A stretch of 64,000 nt of DNA. Source: Lactobacillaceae bacterium L1_55_11 (GTDB lineage: Bacteria; Bacillota; Bacilli; Lactobacillales; Lactobacillaceae). Both the position numbers and the translations under genes were made by a program. Below are positions 47,300-55,609 of this stretch, one piece after another (position 1 is the stretch's first letter; each line of letters begins with the position of its first letter). Location: NCBI GenBank assembly GCA_029433155.1, contig JAQYTT010000002.1:62001-126000 (forward strand), read 5' to 3'. A model generated the notes under the pieces. It ran no database searches and was not told where the DNA came from. It saw only the letters and a program-made list of their open reading frames with translations.

Positions 47300-48076
47300 G
47301 TGCAAGTCCTAAAATCCCATAAAATTACTGCTGTGCTAGTTGCCATTCTAGTTTTGCTCTTAGTGCTGGGCGGATCCTACTGGGCCTACCAGGCTAACAC
47401 CAGTCGGCACAAAACTCAGACCGGTTCAGCGACTAAGTCTGAAAAGACCCTGGATGCGGAACTACCCAAGGGTGTGAAGGCCAGCGACTGGGATTTGGTC
47501 CTAGTCAACCGGGCCCATCCGCAGAATCCAGAAAAACCCTTTGATAAGGTGACGGTCGATGACAAGCAGGTTGATGCCCGGATTGTTGAACCGCTGGAAA
47601 AGTTCCGGCAGGCGGCCCAGGCCGCGGGCTATTCGACTACCCTGGTTTCGGGCTACCGGTCAATTGCCTACCAGCAGCAGGTCTTTGACACGGTCATGGC
47701 CGGTCACGAGCGCGATGGCATGAGTGCTGAGGAAGCTCGCAAGGCGACCGCTGCCGTGGTTCAAATTCCAGGTTCATCGGAACATCAGACTGGTTTGGCG
47801 GTTGATTTAGCCGGGGATGATGCCCTGGCCAAGTACCCCCAGTTGGATGCGGCCATGGATCAGTTTCCTTCCCAGCAGTGGTTGATTAAGCACGCCCCTG
47901 ATTATGGCTTTGTCCTGCACTTCTTGCCAGGTAAGGAGGCCGAAAAGGAAACCGGGATTGACTACGAGTCCTGGCACTTCCGCTATGTCGGCGTGGCCAA
48001 TGCCCAGTACATGACCAAGCACCACCTGACCCTGGAAGCTTACATTGAACAGCTGAAAAAGGCCGGCCGCAACTAA
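47300..48076 (+). CDS. D-alanyl-D-alanine carboxypeptidase (VanY-like, M15)
   Basis: 258 residues from GTG 47300, with GGGAGG 7 bases upstream; the frame's earlier ATG lies in the tRNA. One N-terminal TM anchor (ITAVLVAILVLLLVLGGSY), then an M15B domain with SGYRS, SSEHQTGLAVDL (zinc His and Asp) and ESWHFRY. It trims peptidoglycan stem peptides at the cell surface. There is no room for a separate promoter after the tRNA-Lys terminator, so expression seems to come from read-through. Confidence 0.9.
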   Translation: MQVLKSHKITAVLVAILVLLLVLGGSYWAYQANTSRHKTQTGSATKSEKTLDAELPKGVKASDWDLVLVNRAHPQNPEKPFDKVTVDDKQVDARIVEPLEKFRQAAQAAGYSTTLVSGYRSIAYQQQVFDTVMAGHERDGMSAEEARKATAAVVQIPGSSEHQTGLAVDLAGDDALAKYPQLDAAMDQFPSQQWLIKHAPDYGFVLHFLPGKEAEKETGIDYESWHFRYVGVANAQYMTKHHLTLEAYIEQLKKAGRN

Positions 48077-48118
48077 GCCGCCTGGCCCATTAAATTAATT
48101 GAGTAAATTGGAGATTCT

Positions 48119-48760
48119 ATGATTGTACTAGCAGGCACGATTGGTGCCGGGAAAACCAGCCTAACCGAAATTTTGGCGCGGGAACTACCCGCTACGGCCT
48201 TCTATGAGAGTGTCGATGATAATCCGATTCTGCCCTTATTCTATAAGGACCCCAAGCGTTACGGCTTCCTGCTGCAGATTTACTTCTTAAATAGTCGTCT
48301 GGACCAGCTTCGCCAGGCCCAGGCCCTACCAGCTAGTATTTTGGACCGTTCAATCTTTGAAGATGTCCTTTTATTCCAATTAAACGCTGATTTAGGCCGG
48401 GCAACGCAGACCGAGGTCGACATTTACCGGTCCCTAGTCGATAACATGTTGGCTGAACTACCTAATGGCGCTGGCATTCAGCCACCAGATTTGCTGGTTC
48501 ATGTCCGGGTCAGTCTGGATACCATGTTGGCTCGGATTAAAAAGCGTGGCCGCCCCTTTGAACAAATCGAAAATGACCCGGCTCTCTATGAGTACTACCA
48601 AGACCTAAATGCCCGTTATGACCAGTGGTTTGATGACTATGACCGCTCACCGAAGATGCAAATCGACGGTGACCGCTATAACTTCGTCGAGGACCCTAAG
48701 GCCCGCCAGGCAGTTGTCGAGCAGGTTCAATCGGCCGTGGCTGACCTGGCCCAGGATTAA
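48119..48760 (+). CDS. Deoxynucleoside kinase
   Basis: 213 residues of the dAK/dGK family used by lactobacilli for deoxynucleoside salvage. P-loop GTIGAGKT (6-13), DRSIFEDVLLF and the KKRGRPFE lid region are seen. A lone kinase is found here; paired dAK/dGK genes occur in some lactobacilli. Likely co-transcribed with ogt, which begins 2 bases after its stop. Confidence 0.92.
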   Translation: MIVLAGTIGAGKTSLTEILARELPATAFYESVDDNPILPLFYKDPKRYGFLLQIYFLNSRLDQLRQAQALPASILDRSIFEDVLLFQLNADLGRATQTEVDIYRSLVDNMLAELPNGAGIQPPDLLVHVRVSLDTMLARIKKRGRPFEQIENDPALYEYYQDLNARYDQWFDDYDRSPKMQIDGDRYNFVEDPKARQAVVEQVQSAVADLAQD

Positions 48761-48762
48761 AA

Positions 48763-49251
48763 ATGACTTGGTTTAAACAGCGTTACCAGTCACCGCTGGG
48801 ACCAATGGTGCTGGTCGGTGATGAACAGTACTTAACTGGGCTGTTCTTTGAAGACCAGCCGGCCTTAGTGGATATAACTGAGGCGCAGGTTGGCTGGACT
48901 AAGCCCCAGCTAGCCGCCCGCGACTGGTTAGACGACTACTTTGCTGGTCATCGCCCTGCTATCAATCGGGTACCAATTAAGCCGGAATTAACACCATTTA
49001 GGACTAAGGTAATCCAGGCCCTCCAGCGGGTACCCTACGGTCAGACAACGACCTACCGTCAGTTATCCGACCGAATCCAGGCCGGTGTCTCACAGCCACA
49101 AAATAAGGCTCGCGCCGTCGGCGGGGCGGTTGGCCACAATCCAATCTTGTTGTTTGTGCCCTGCCACCGCGTGATTGGCCAGGATGGTTCCTTAACTGGT
49201 TATTCGGCTGGTTTAGCCCGTAAGAAATGGCTTTTAGGTTTTGAGCGATAG
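48763..49251 (+). CDS. ogt: Methylated-DNA-protein-cysteine methyltransferase
   Basis: 162 residues. The suicide cysteine is in FVPCHRVIG, with VPYGQTTTYRQL and the C-terminal GLARKKWLL. Repairs O6-methylguanine. It keeps its essential cysteine although cysteine is rare in neighbouring proteins. Confidence 0.95.
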   Translation: MTWFKQRYQSPLGPMVLVGDEQYLTGLFFEDQPALVDITEAQVGWTKPQLAARDWLDDYFAGHRPAINRVPIKPELTPFRTKVIQALQRVPYGQTTTYRQLSDRIQAGVSQPQNKARAVGGAVGHNPILLFVPCHRVIGQDGSLTGYSAGLARKKWLLGFER

Positions 49252-49261
49252 GAGTTGCCTG

Positions 49262-49471
49262 ATGAAGAAGTTTTCGGTTATTTGGCCCCTGATTCAAGCA
49301 ATCATATTACTAGTATTGTTGGTTTTGTACTTTGTGACTCATAAATCCCTTTACTTAGGAATTGGCATGGTGTTGGGGATTGTGTTTGCTATTTTTTCTC
49401 TTTTCCATCCCGCACTGGACACCAAAAGAATCAAAAAATACTACGAAGAACACCGGGACGAATTTAAATAA
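49262..49471 (+). CDS. Small two-TM membrane protein, unknown function
   Basis: 69 residues from ATG 49262, with AGGAG upstream. Two adjacent hydrophobic segments (SVIWPLIQAIILLVLLVLYF and LGIGMVLGIVFAIFSLF), then a charged tail KKYYEEHRDEFK. Last gene of the vanY-dNK-ogt run; no family recognised. Confidence 0.72.
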   Translation: MKKFSVIWPLIQAIILLVLLVLYFVTHKSLYLGIGMVLGIVFAIFSLFHPALDTKRIKKYYEEHRDEFK

Positions 49472-49478
49472 GTTCACA

Positions 49479-49511
49479 CAAAAAAGCTAACCATCAGGGT
49501 TAGCTTTTTTC
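49479..49511. terminator. Bidirectional terminator
   Basis: Stem AAAGCTAACC/GGTTAGCTTT with A and T tracts on the two sides between converging genes. Confidence 0.9.
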
Positions 49512-49512
49512 G

Positions 49513-50469
49513 TTACTTCAAGACAGTTAACATCCACTTTTGGAAGTCGGCCACGAAGCGGTCGGTGTCGACCAGGATGGCAGCCTTGCTGTCGGTTGAT
49601 TCTAACAACTTGGTCTTGTCGCCAATCGTCCGGCCATAATCACCCGTCTTTTTGTCATAGGTAACCCGCATCGCCAGGGGTAATTCAGTTACATAGCTGG
49701 GGTCAATCGCCACGGCCACGGCCAGCGGATCGTGAAGGGCCGCCCCCTTCTTGTCGATGTCTAGGTTATAATAGGCATCGATGTAAAAGTCCATCAGCTG
49801 GGCGTACTTTTCCCCAGCTTCGGTCCCGAGGTTCCGCCACTGAGCCGTGTAGTCCTTGGTGAGCAGGGTCCGCAGAGTCACGTCGAGGCCAACCATGGTG
49901 AAGTTTTTCTGGTGGGTAAAGACCTGGTCAGCGGCTTCGGGGTCCTGGTTGATATTGGCCTCAGTAAAGGGGGTCACGTTGCCGGGCACGGTTAGGGCGC
50001 CACCCATGATGGTGGTCTGGCCAATCAGTTGGCCAATGCTAGGGTCCTTTTGCTCGGCTAAGGCCAGGTTGGTCAGGGGGCCGGTTGGCACCAAAATCAG
50101 GTCATCGCCGTACTGGTGAGCGGCTTCAATGATAAAGTCGATGCCACTTTGGCTTTTCAGTGGCCGGGGGCTAGTGGCTAACTGAGCCTCGCCAATCCCG
50201 TTTTTACCGTGGATGGCCTGGGAAATTGGCATGACTTCAAAGTTCTTGGCAGTGGTGGCGTGTTCAGCGCCTAAATAGACCGGGACGTCATCGTGACCGA
50301 GGAGGTGGAGCAGGTTCAAGGTGTTATGACCGGCTTCCTCTACTAAGGTATTGCCGTAACTGGCGACTACCCCGATTAAATCGACGCCCGGGTGGGCGAC
50401 CGCCACTGCCAGTGCCAGGGCGTCGTCAATCCCCGTGTCTAGGTCTAGAATCATTTTTCGCTGTGCCAT
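49513..50469 (-). CDS. Inosine-uridine-preferring nucleoside hydrolase family protein
   Basis: 318 residues. The calcium-binding motif DLDTGIDD is at residues 9-16, and the TGPLTNLA and C-terminal HDPLAVAVAI blocks are diagnostic. It cleaves ribonucleosides to base and ribose; which ones is not clear. GGGGAT ribosome site and an extended -10 (TGCTACAAT) on the minus strand upstream. Divergent from the reductase gene. Confidence 0.93.
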   Translation of the reverse strand: MAQRKMILDLDTGIDDALALAVAVAHPGVDLIGVVASYGNTLVEEAGHNTLNLLHLLGHDDVPVYLGAEHATTAKNFEVMPISQAIHGKNGIGEAQLATSPRPLKSQSGIDFIIEAAHQYGDDLILVPTGPLTNLALAEQKDPSIGQLIGQTTIMGGALTVPGNVTPFTEANINQDPEAADQVFTHQKNFTMVGLDVTLRTLLTKDYTAQWRNLGTEAGEKYAQLMDFYIDAYYNLDIDKKGAALHDPLAVAVAIDPSYVTELPLAMRVTYDKKTGDYGRTIGDKTKLLESTDSKAAILVDTDRFVADFQKWMLTVLK

Positions 50470-50536
50470 TGTAATCCCCTTTGTACCAACTTATTATGTT
50501 TATTGTAGCAAAATCTTGAAATTGAAAGGAGGCCCC

Positions 50537-51526
50537 ATGACAGAAACCTATGACATCGCCATAATTGGCGGCGGACCAGTGGGCATGTTTGCGGCCTTTT
50601 ATGCCAGTTTGCGGGACTGTAAGGTCGCCCTAATTGAGGCCTTACCTGACCTGGGTGGTCAGCCCCTAGCCCTTTATCCGGAAAAGAAGGTTTATGATGT
50701 GCCTGGCCTGGCTGGCCTAACCTCCCGGGAAATGGTGGTCAAGCTCAAGGAGCAGCTTGATCTCTTTGACGTTGATATCTATCGCGACAGCACCGTGACT
50801 GATTTGGTGACTCATGGTTCTGACTTTGACCTGACTATTAATGGGAGTCAGCAGATTGCTGCCCACTCGGTGGTCCTAGCCACCGGTAAGGGCTCCTTCC
50901 AACCGCGGAAAATCCAGCTCAGTAATCACGAGGAATTGTTAAACAATGGTTTGGCCTACTTTGCCAGTCACCCCCAAGACGTTACCGGCAAAACGGTGGC
51001 CGTGGTTGGTGGTGGCGATTCCGCCGTGGACACCGCCCTCCTGTTAAATGAGTATGCGGCTAAAACCTACCTGGTGCACCGCCGCGATAAGTTCCGGGCC
51101 ATGGAGCAGAGCGTAAAGGCCTTGCAACAATCTAGCGTGGATGTGCAGACACCACGGAAGGTGGCGGCCATTACCCAGGCAGGTGACCACTTGGACTTAA
51201 CCCTGGAAGCCGTTACCGGCGGGGATGCCCAAACCCTGCCAGTCGACCTAGTGGTGGTCCAGTATGGTTTCATTGCCCAGGATAAGAATATGCGTAACTG
51301 GGACGTTCAGTTTGACCGCCAGCCTGATGGTTTGGTCGTGGCCCGTAACCAGGCAACGAACCAAGCCGGTATCTTTGCCATTGGGGATGTAGTCGCTAAC
51401 CTAGACCGTACCGACCTGATTGCAGTGGGATTGGGACAGGCACCGGTGGCGGTAAACGCCGCCGTGCACTACTTTGATCCTGACCGGGGCGGCCCCGGTC
51501 ACTCTAGTGATTTAAACCTAACTTAG
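50537..51526 (+). CDS. Ferredoxin/flavodoxin-NADP+ reductase (TrxB-like, type 2)
   Basis: 329 residues from ATG 50537, after AAAGGAGG. FAD motif GGGPVGM (about 11), GGQPLALYPEKKVYDVPG, NADP motif VVGGGDSAVDTA and the C-terminal GIFAIGD block. There is no CxxC redox motif, which separates it from thioredoxin reductase and points to the YumC-type reductase. Confidence 0.92.
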   Translation: MTETYDIAIIGGGPVGMFAAFYASLRDCKVALIEALPDLGGQPLALYPEKKVYDVPGLAGLTSREMVVKLKEQLDLFDVDIYRDSTVTDLVTHGSDFDLTINGSQQIAAHSVVLATGKGSFQPRKIQLSNHEELLNNGLAYFASHPQDVTGKTVAVVGGGDSAVDTALLLNEYAAKTYLVHRRDKFRAMEQSVKALQQSSVDVQTPRKVAAITQAGDHLDLTLEAVTGGDAQTLPVDLVVVQYGFIAQDKNMRNWDVQFDRQPDGLVVARNQATNQAGIFAIGDVVANLDRTDLIAVGLGQAPVAVNAAVHYFDPDRGGPGHSSDLNLT

Positions 51527-52429
51527 ACACAAAAAAAGCACGGCGACTTGCCGTGCTTTTTCAGTGCTTCGTACTTTGGCTGAATCTTGGATTTGGACCT
51601 GACCGGTTTGATAGTTAATTACGATACCGGGTTGGACATTGAAAATCCAGTAATTCAAGTTTAACGTGCGGCCGTTGTCTTCAACGGACTTGGCCATGTA
51701 ATGGACGCCGCGGGCGATGCGGTCATTGCCCTGGTAAAGGGGTGTGACCTGGCCGCGAATGGTGACATTAGGGTTTTGCTTTAGGGCGTAGCGGATATCA
51801 TCTTCGGGTACCAGCTGGCCGGGATAGGCGTTTTCCACCCGGGTCCCGGTAATCATGTTTTCGGTTGACATGGTTGGCATGCCAAAGAACTGGTAACCGA
51901 CTAGGTGGGACTTGTTCCACAGGGCCTGGTTGCTGCCACCCAGATAAACCTGGGGATTGTCGTGGTAACCGCCAACCCAGCGCTGACCATTATAGGTATC
52001 GTTGATGTTCCAACCCGAGGGGCGGACATCGTTGGCAATCCGGGCCGGTCGTTTCGTGACCTGCTTGAGGCTGGCCGAACTAGCAGTGAAATTGGCCTGC
52101 TGGGACCGCCCCTCGTTATCTAAGGGTGAAATGGCTAAACCATCTACTGGCCGCAGCTTGGTTCCTTCACTGGGGAACTGTTCCTTTAATTCCTGGTCGG
52201 TAAAACTGGCCTTGTCCTGGTTGACATGGACGAGGTCACCATCCAAGGTACCATCCCATTTTAAGGCTAATAAGGCCTGGTTGTCTGGCGCGTTGACACT
52301 GGTCGATTTGGACTGGTGGTGGGCCAAGAGCTGCCAGGCGACCACAACCGTTAAAATCAGGGCGAGGACGCCTAGAATCAGCCAGAACTTACGCGGCATG
52401 ATGGGCGTGTTTTGATTGTCGGACTGCAT
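51518..52429 (-). CDS. DNA/RNA non-specific endonuclease (EndA/NUC1-like)
   Basis: 303 residues. N-terminal TM anchor (FWLILGVLALILTVVVAW), then a nuclease domain with ARIANDVRPSGWN, the catalytic WNKSHLVGYQF (a DRGH variant with His kept), NMITGTRVENAYPG and the C-terminal NVQPGIVINYQTG. It is a surface nuclease like EndA, which degrades DNA during competence or for nutrition. It is translationally coupled to the ABC ATPase (TAATG), and its last residues overlap the neighbouring terminator and 9 bases of the reductase gene. Confidence 0.88.
   Translation of the reverse strand: MQSDNQNTPIMPRKFWLILGVLALILTVVVAWQLLAHHQSKSTSVNAPDNQALLALKWDGTLDGDLVHVNQDKASFTDQELKEQFPSEGTKLRPVDGLAISPLDNEGRSQQANFTASSASLKQVTKRPARIANDVRPSGWNINDTYNGQRWVGGYHDNPQVYLGGSNQALWNKSHLVGYQFFGMPTMSTENMITGTRVENAYPGQLVPEDDIRYALKQNPNVTIRGQVTPLYQGNDRIARGVHYMAKSVEDNGRTLNLNYWIFNVQPGIVINYQTGQVQIQDSAKVRSTEKARQVAVLFLCLS
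51533..51562. terminator. Terminator of the reductase gene, inside the nuclease ORF
   Basis: Stem AAAGCACGGC/GCCGTGCTTT with T tract on the + strand. On the minus strand it encodes the last residues of the converging nuclease gene. Confidence 0.88.
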
Positions 52430-53163
52430 TAGAAGGTCATCGCTCCCAGGAACTGCTTAATACGTGGGCTATCGGAACTAAAGAAGTCCTCACTGCTGCC
52501 GTGGAAGCCAACCTTACCATCGTCAATGAAGAGGACCCGGTCAGCGACTAGTTGGGCAAAACGCATGTTGTGGGTCACAATCAGCATCGAGGTGTTTTGC
52601 TCGGCCAGGCTACGCAGGACTCGCAGCACCTGAGCTTCTAACTCAGGGTCGAGGGCACTGGTTGGTTCATCCAGGAGCAGGTACTCTGGCTGCATGGCCA
52701 GGGCCCGCAGAATTGCGACGCGTTGCTGCTGCCCACCAGAAAGTTGGTAAGGGTAGCGCTCGGCCAGGTTACCCATGTGGAACTGGTCCAACAGGGCCTG
52801 GGCCTGTTTAGCAGCCTCTGCCTTGGGTATTTTCTTCACCTTCACCGGCCCCTCGGTCAAATTGTGTAAGACATTGAGGTGGGTAAAGAGGGCCTTTTCT
52901 TGAAAGACCATGCCAAAGTGACGGCGGACCTTCAAAACGGTGGCGTTGCTCAGGGCCTGACTGAAATCAACGTGGAGATCGTCAATGGTCATCTCCCCAC
53001 CGGTTGGCCGGTCTAAGAGGTTCAGCGAGCGTAGCAGGGTCGACTTACCCGAACCAGAGGGGCCGACAATGGCCGTGGTCTGGTGACGGGGAAATTCGGC
53101 CGAGATGTGGTCCAAGGCCACCTTATCTGGATATTGTTTGGTTAGGTCTTTGACGGTAATCAT
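52429..53163 (-). CDS. Polar amino acid ABC transporter ATP-binding protein
   Basis: 244 residues: Walker [10 protein letters not shown], signature LSGGQQQR, Walker [15 protein letters not shown], as in GlnQ-type ATPases. Overlaps the permease by 4 bases and the nuclease by one. Transcribed behind the leader-peptide attenuator. Confidence 0.95.
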   Translation of the reverse strand: MITVKDLTKQYPDKVALDHISAEFPRHQTTAIVGPSGSGKSTLLRSLNLLDRPTGGEMTIDDLHVDFSQALSNATVLKVRRHFGMVFQEKALFTHLNVLHNLTEGPVKVKKIPKAEAAKQAQALLDQFHMGNLAERYPYQLSGGQQQRVAILRALAMQPEYLLLDEPTSALDPELEAQVLRVLRSLAEQNTSMLIVTHNMRFAQLVADRVLFIDDGKVGFHGSSEDFFSSDSPRIKQFLGAMTF

Positions 53164-53858
53164 TGGGCAAACCTCGAGGTGTAACGCTCCAAGTAGTGCT
53201 GGATAATGGCCAAAATCGATGTCAGGAAGGCATAGACCAAGGCGGCCAGGATGTACATGGACAGGATGTGGTAGTTTTGAGCCGCAATCTGCTGACTAAG
53301 GTAGAACATTTCCACAATGGTGATCACTGAGGCTAGGGAAGTATCCTTAACCAGGGAAATCAGGGAGTTACTCAAGGGTGGAATGGAAATCCGCGCGGCC
53401 TGAGGGAAGACCACGTCCCAGTAAACCTGCCAGTTGGTCATACCCAGTGACAGGGCGGCTTCTTTTTGGACCTCGGGCACCGAAGTAATCGCAGCTCGAA
53501 TTGATTCCGAAGCATAGGCGCCGGTGTTCAAAGAGAAAACCGTAATCGCTGAAACCCAGGCGTTGGAAAAGAAGGTGATGTGGGCGTTAGGCAGGCCATA
53601 GAAGACGATGAACAACTGCACCAGCATTGGTGTGGACCGGAAGAACCAGACATAGGTCGCGGCCACGGCCTTTAATATCTTTAAGAAGGCGGCTGCCCAC
53701 TCGTTTTGGGGCATCTTAGCCAGTCGAATCACGGCCGTGATAACGGCGAAAATTAACCCAAAGAAGAAGGAAATTGCAGCCAGGGGCAGCGTGTATTGGA
53801 TGGCCGCCTTAAGCAGGCTGGGCAGGTATTTAATTGCCAGATCAATAAATTCAGACAT
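53160..53858 (-). CDS. Polar amino acid ABC transporter permease
   Basis: 232 residues of HisMQ/GlnP type with about five TM helices; the ATPase-contact loop EVQKEAALSLGMTNWQVYWDVVFPQA is complete. Located between binding protein and ATPase. Substrate (for example cystine, glutamine or arginine) is not decided by sequence. Confidence 0.95.
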   Translation of the reverse strand: MSEFIDLAIKYLPSLLKAAIQYTLPLAAISFFFGLIFAVITAVIRLAKMPQNEWAAAFLKILKAVAATYVWFFRSTPMLVQLFIVFYGLPNAHITFFSNAWVSAITVFSLNTGAYASESIRAAITSVPEVQKEAALSLGMTNWQVYWDVVFPQAARISIPPLSNSLISLVKDTSLASVITIVEMFYLSQQIAAQNYHILSMYILAALVYAFLTSILAIIQHYLERYTSRFAQ

Positions 53859-53881
53859 TGGGTTTACCTTTTAATACGTAA

Positions 53882-54670
53882 TTACTGCTTGTTTGTCAGA
53901 TCTTCACCAAAGTACTTTTCAGACAGCTTCTTCAGAGTACCATCTTCACGAAGTTCCTTGAGAGCCTTGTTGACCTTCTTTTGGAGTTCCTTGTTGTCCT
54001 TGTTAATGAGGACACCGGAAGGATAAGAAGTAACATGCTTGCTGACGTCAATGGTGGTCAGGTCAGAACCAGGGTTGGCTTGCTTCCATGCTTGGAAGGC
54101 GGCAAAGTCGTTCAGTGAGCCTTCGGCCCGGTCAGTGGTTAGGAGGTTCATGGCTTCAACCATGCCTGGCACGGCCACGATGTCACCACCCTTTTCCTTG
54201 GCCAGCTTACCGTAGTTTGACGTGGTTGACTGGGCCATCTTCTTGCCCTTAATGTCATCTAAGCCATTTAATTGGTTATCGGTGCTGCGCTTGATCAGGA
54301 CCGTCCGTGGGTAGACGTATGGGTCACTCAGCAGGTAGGCCTTTTGACGTTCGGGGTTGATACCGATGTTGTTGATAACGGCATCGTAACGGTTAGCACC
54401 CAGACCAGCAATCAAAGAATCCCACTTAGTCTGGACGAACTTGGTCTTCAAGCCCATCTTGTCACCCAGATCCTGGGCAAGTTCAACTTCAAAACCAGTC
54501 AGCTTACCATCTTTAAGGTAGGAGAAAGGTGCATAAGTCCCTTCCAAGCCGACCGTGAAGGTGCCCTTGGTGATGGTGTAGGACTTCTTGTCCTGGTTGA
54601 GCTGGGTGAAGCCAAAGATGGCGGCAATCACGACGGCGATACCGACTAGGATAATGATGATTTTTTTCAT
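53882..54670 (-). CDS. Polar amino acid ABC substrate-binding protein, no lipobox
   Basis: 262 residues from ATG 54670, after GGGAGAAAG. SBP family 3: GLEGTYAPFSYLKDGKLTGFEVELAQ and WDSLIAGLGANRYDAVI. The N-terminus is one TM helix (IIIILVGIAVVIAAIFGF) without a lipobox cysteine, so the protein is presumably TM-anchored. First gene of the importer operon; its start lies 12 bases after the attenuator T tract. Confidence 0.93.
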   Translation of the reverse strand: MKKIIIILVGIAVVIAAIFGFTQLNQDKKSYTITKGTFTVGLEGTYAPFSYLKDGKLTGFEVELAQDLGDKMGLKTKFVQTKWDSLIAGLGANRYDAVINNIGINPERQKAYLLSDPYVYPRTVLIKRSTDNQLNGLDDIKGKKMAQSTTSNYGKLAKEKGGDIVAVPGMVEAMNLLTTDRAEGSLNDFAAFQAWKQANPGSDLTTIDVSKHVTSYPSGVLINKDNKELQKKVNKALKELREDGTLKKLSEKYFGEDLTNKQ

Positions 54671-54682
54671 ATTCTTTCTCCC

Positions 54683-54722
54683 AAAAATAAAAGGCACCTT
54701 CCGGGTTAGTGGAAAGGCGCCT
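54683..54722 (-). terminator. Attenuator terminator upstream of the amino acid importer
   Basis: On the minus strand AGGCGCCTTTC (54722-54712) pairs with GGAAGGTGCCT (54702-54692), 11 bp with two G-U pairs and a 9-base loop, followed by TTTATTTTT (54691-54683). Its left arm can pair instead with the end of the leader ORF. Confidence 0.88.
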
Positions 54723-54768
54723 AGCTAATCTACGATAGTTTGATTGTTACCACATCAAAATACCGGTG

Positions 54769-54828
54769 CTAGTAGCTGCGCCGGGTGTCACAGGCTTGCA
54801 TGCGCATGGTGTGAGCGTTTGATGCCAT
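54769..54828 (-). CDS. 19-residue leader peptide (putative cysteine/arginine sensor)
   Basis: ATG 54828 follows a GGAGG ribosome site at 6-base spacing and ends with TAG; the peptide is MASNAHTMRMQACDTRRSY. It lies between a consensus promoter and an intrinsic terminator. RNA 54782-54773 (codons for RRSY) can pair with 54727-54716, the left side of the terminator (10 bp with a 2-base bulge). A second helix would pair the start region (54818-54824 and 54829-54835) with 54746-54759 and leave the start codon in the bulge. This is the layout of ribosome-mediated attenuation. The sensed amino acid is uncertain; Cys 13 or Arg 16-17 are candidates. Confidence 0.7.
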   Translation of the reverse strand: MASNAHTMRMQACDTRRSY

Positions 54829-54850
54829 TGGTAACCTCCAAGTAACTCAT

Positions 54851-54879
54851 AGTGTAGCGGTCGCCTGTACCTTTGTCAA
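54851..54879 (-). promoter_or_regulatory. Promoter of the leader peptide and importer operon
   Basis: On the minus strand, perfect TTGACA (54879-54874), 17-base spacer, TACACT (54856-54851). Predicted start near 54844 leaves a leader of about 175 bases. Confidence 0.88.
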
Positions 54880-54885
54880 CAACAT

Positions 54886-55539
54886 TTACCGCTTTAAATC
54901 CCATTCTGCCTTGAATTGGTTTAGGAAGTCGACCATAAATTGGTGACGGGATTCAGCCAGGTCCCGGGCGGCTTGCGTGTTGAGTTGATCCTTAACCTTG
55001 AGCAGCTTTTCGTAGAAATGGTTTATTGTGGTATTTTCACGGGCATCACGGTAGGCGGTCTTTGACTGAGGGTCTCGTGGTGCGATGGTCGGGTCATACA
55101 GCATTCGGTCATGGGCAAAACCATAGGCTAAGGCCCGGGTGGTCGCAATGGCGCCAATGGCATCCAGACGGTCAGCATCCTGGACAATCTGGCCATTCAG
55201 GTCAAGTGGTTTTGCGTCATCCAGGCCCTTAGACCAGGACATGTTGTCAATAATATAGAAGATTTGGCCAATCTCGGTGTCAGTTAGGCCGAGCTTGGTT
55301 AGAAAGTCCCGGGTGTTTTGCTTGGCGGCTGCCTGGTCAGCAAATAACTTATCATCATAGCTGTCGTGCAGGAGGGCCGTGGCTTCAACCAGGCGGGCAT
55401 TTGCTTCGGGTTCGGTTGCTAAAATTTTCTTAGCCAGGGCCACAACCCGCTGGATGTGGTCAGTACCATGCCCACTTTGATCTTGGGCTAGCTGCTGGTA
55501 TGCGTATGTTTGAATTTGATTTAGCTGAGTTTCGTTCAT
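54886..55539 (-). CDS. HD-domain phosphohydrolase (YedJ-like)
   Basis: 217 residues. Metal ligands fit the HD pattern: His 24-His 28 in GHGTDHIQRV, His-Asp 58-59 in LLHDSYDD and Asp in VQDADRLDAIGA (about 125). Members hydrolyse phosphoesters of nucleotides or unknown small molecules. It is monocistronic, upstream of the attenuator promoter. Confidence 0.88.
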   Translation of the reverse strand: MNETQLNQIQTYAYQQLAQDQSGHGTDHIQRVVALAKKILATEPEANARLVEATALLHDSYDDKLFADQAAAKQNTRDFLTKLGLTDTEIGQIFYIIDNMSWSKGLDDAKPLDLNGQIVQDADRLDAIGAIATTRALAYGFAHDRMLYDPTIAPRDPQSKTAYRDARENTTINHFYEKLLKVKDQLNTQAARDLAESRHQFMVDFLNQFKAEWDLKR

Positions 55540-55574
55540 ATGCCTATTATACGGACTGGTGGTTGTTTCTCATA

Positions 55575-55604
55575 TAAAAAAGTCCGCTGATTGGCGGACT
55601 TTTA
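55575..55604 (-). terminator. Terminator of the small membrane gene at 55610
   Basis: Stem AAAGTCCGC/GCGGACTTT with a longer T run on the minus strand, just past the stop of the minus-strand gene. Confidence 0.88.
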
Positions 55605-55609
55605 GGTAG

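Noticed and set aside
54683-54850. T-box riboswitch ahead of the amino acid importer
   Set aside because: No AGGGTGGNACCGCG-like T-box sequence and no specifier-loop architecture; a leader ORF with strong ribosome site explains the region better.
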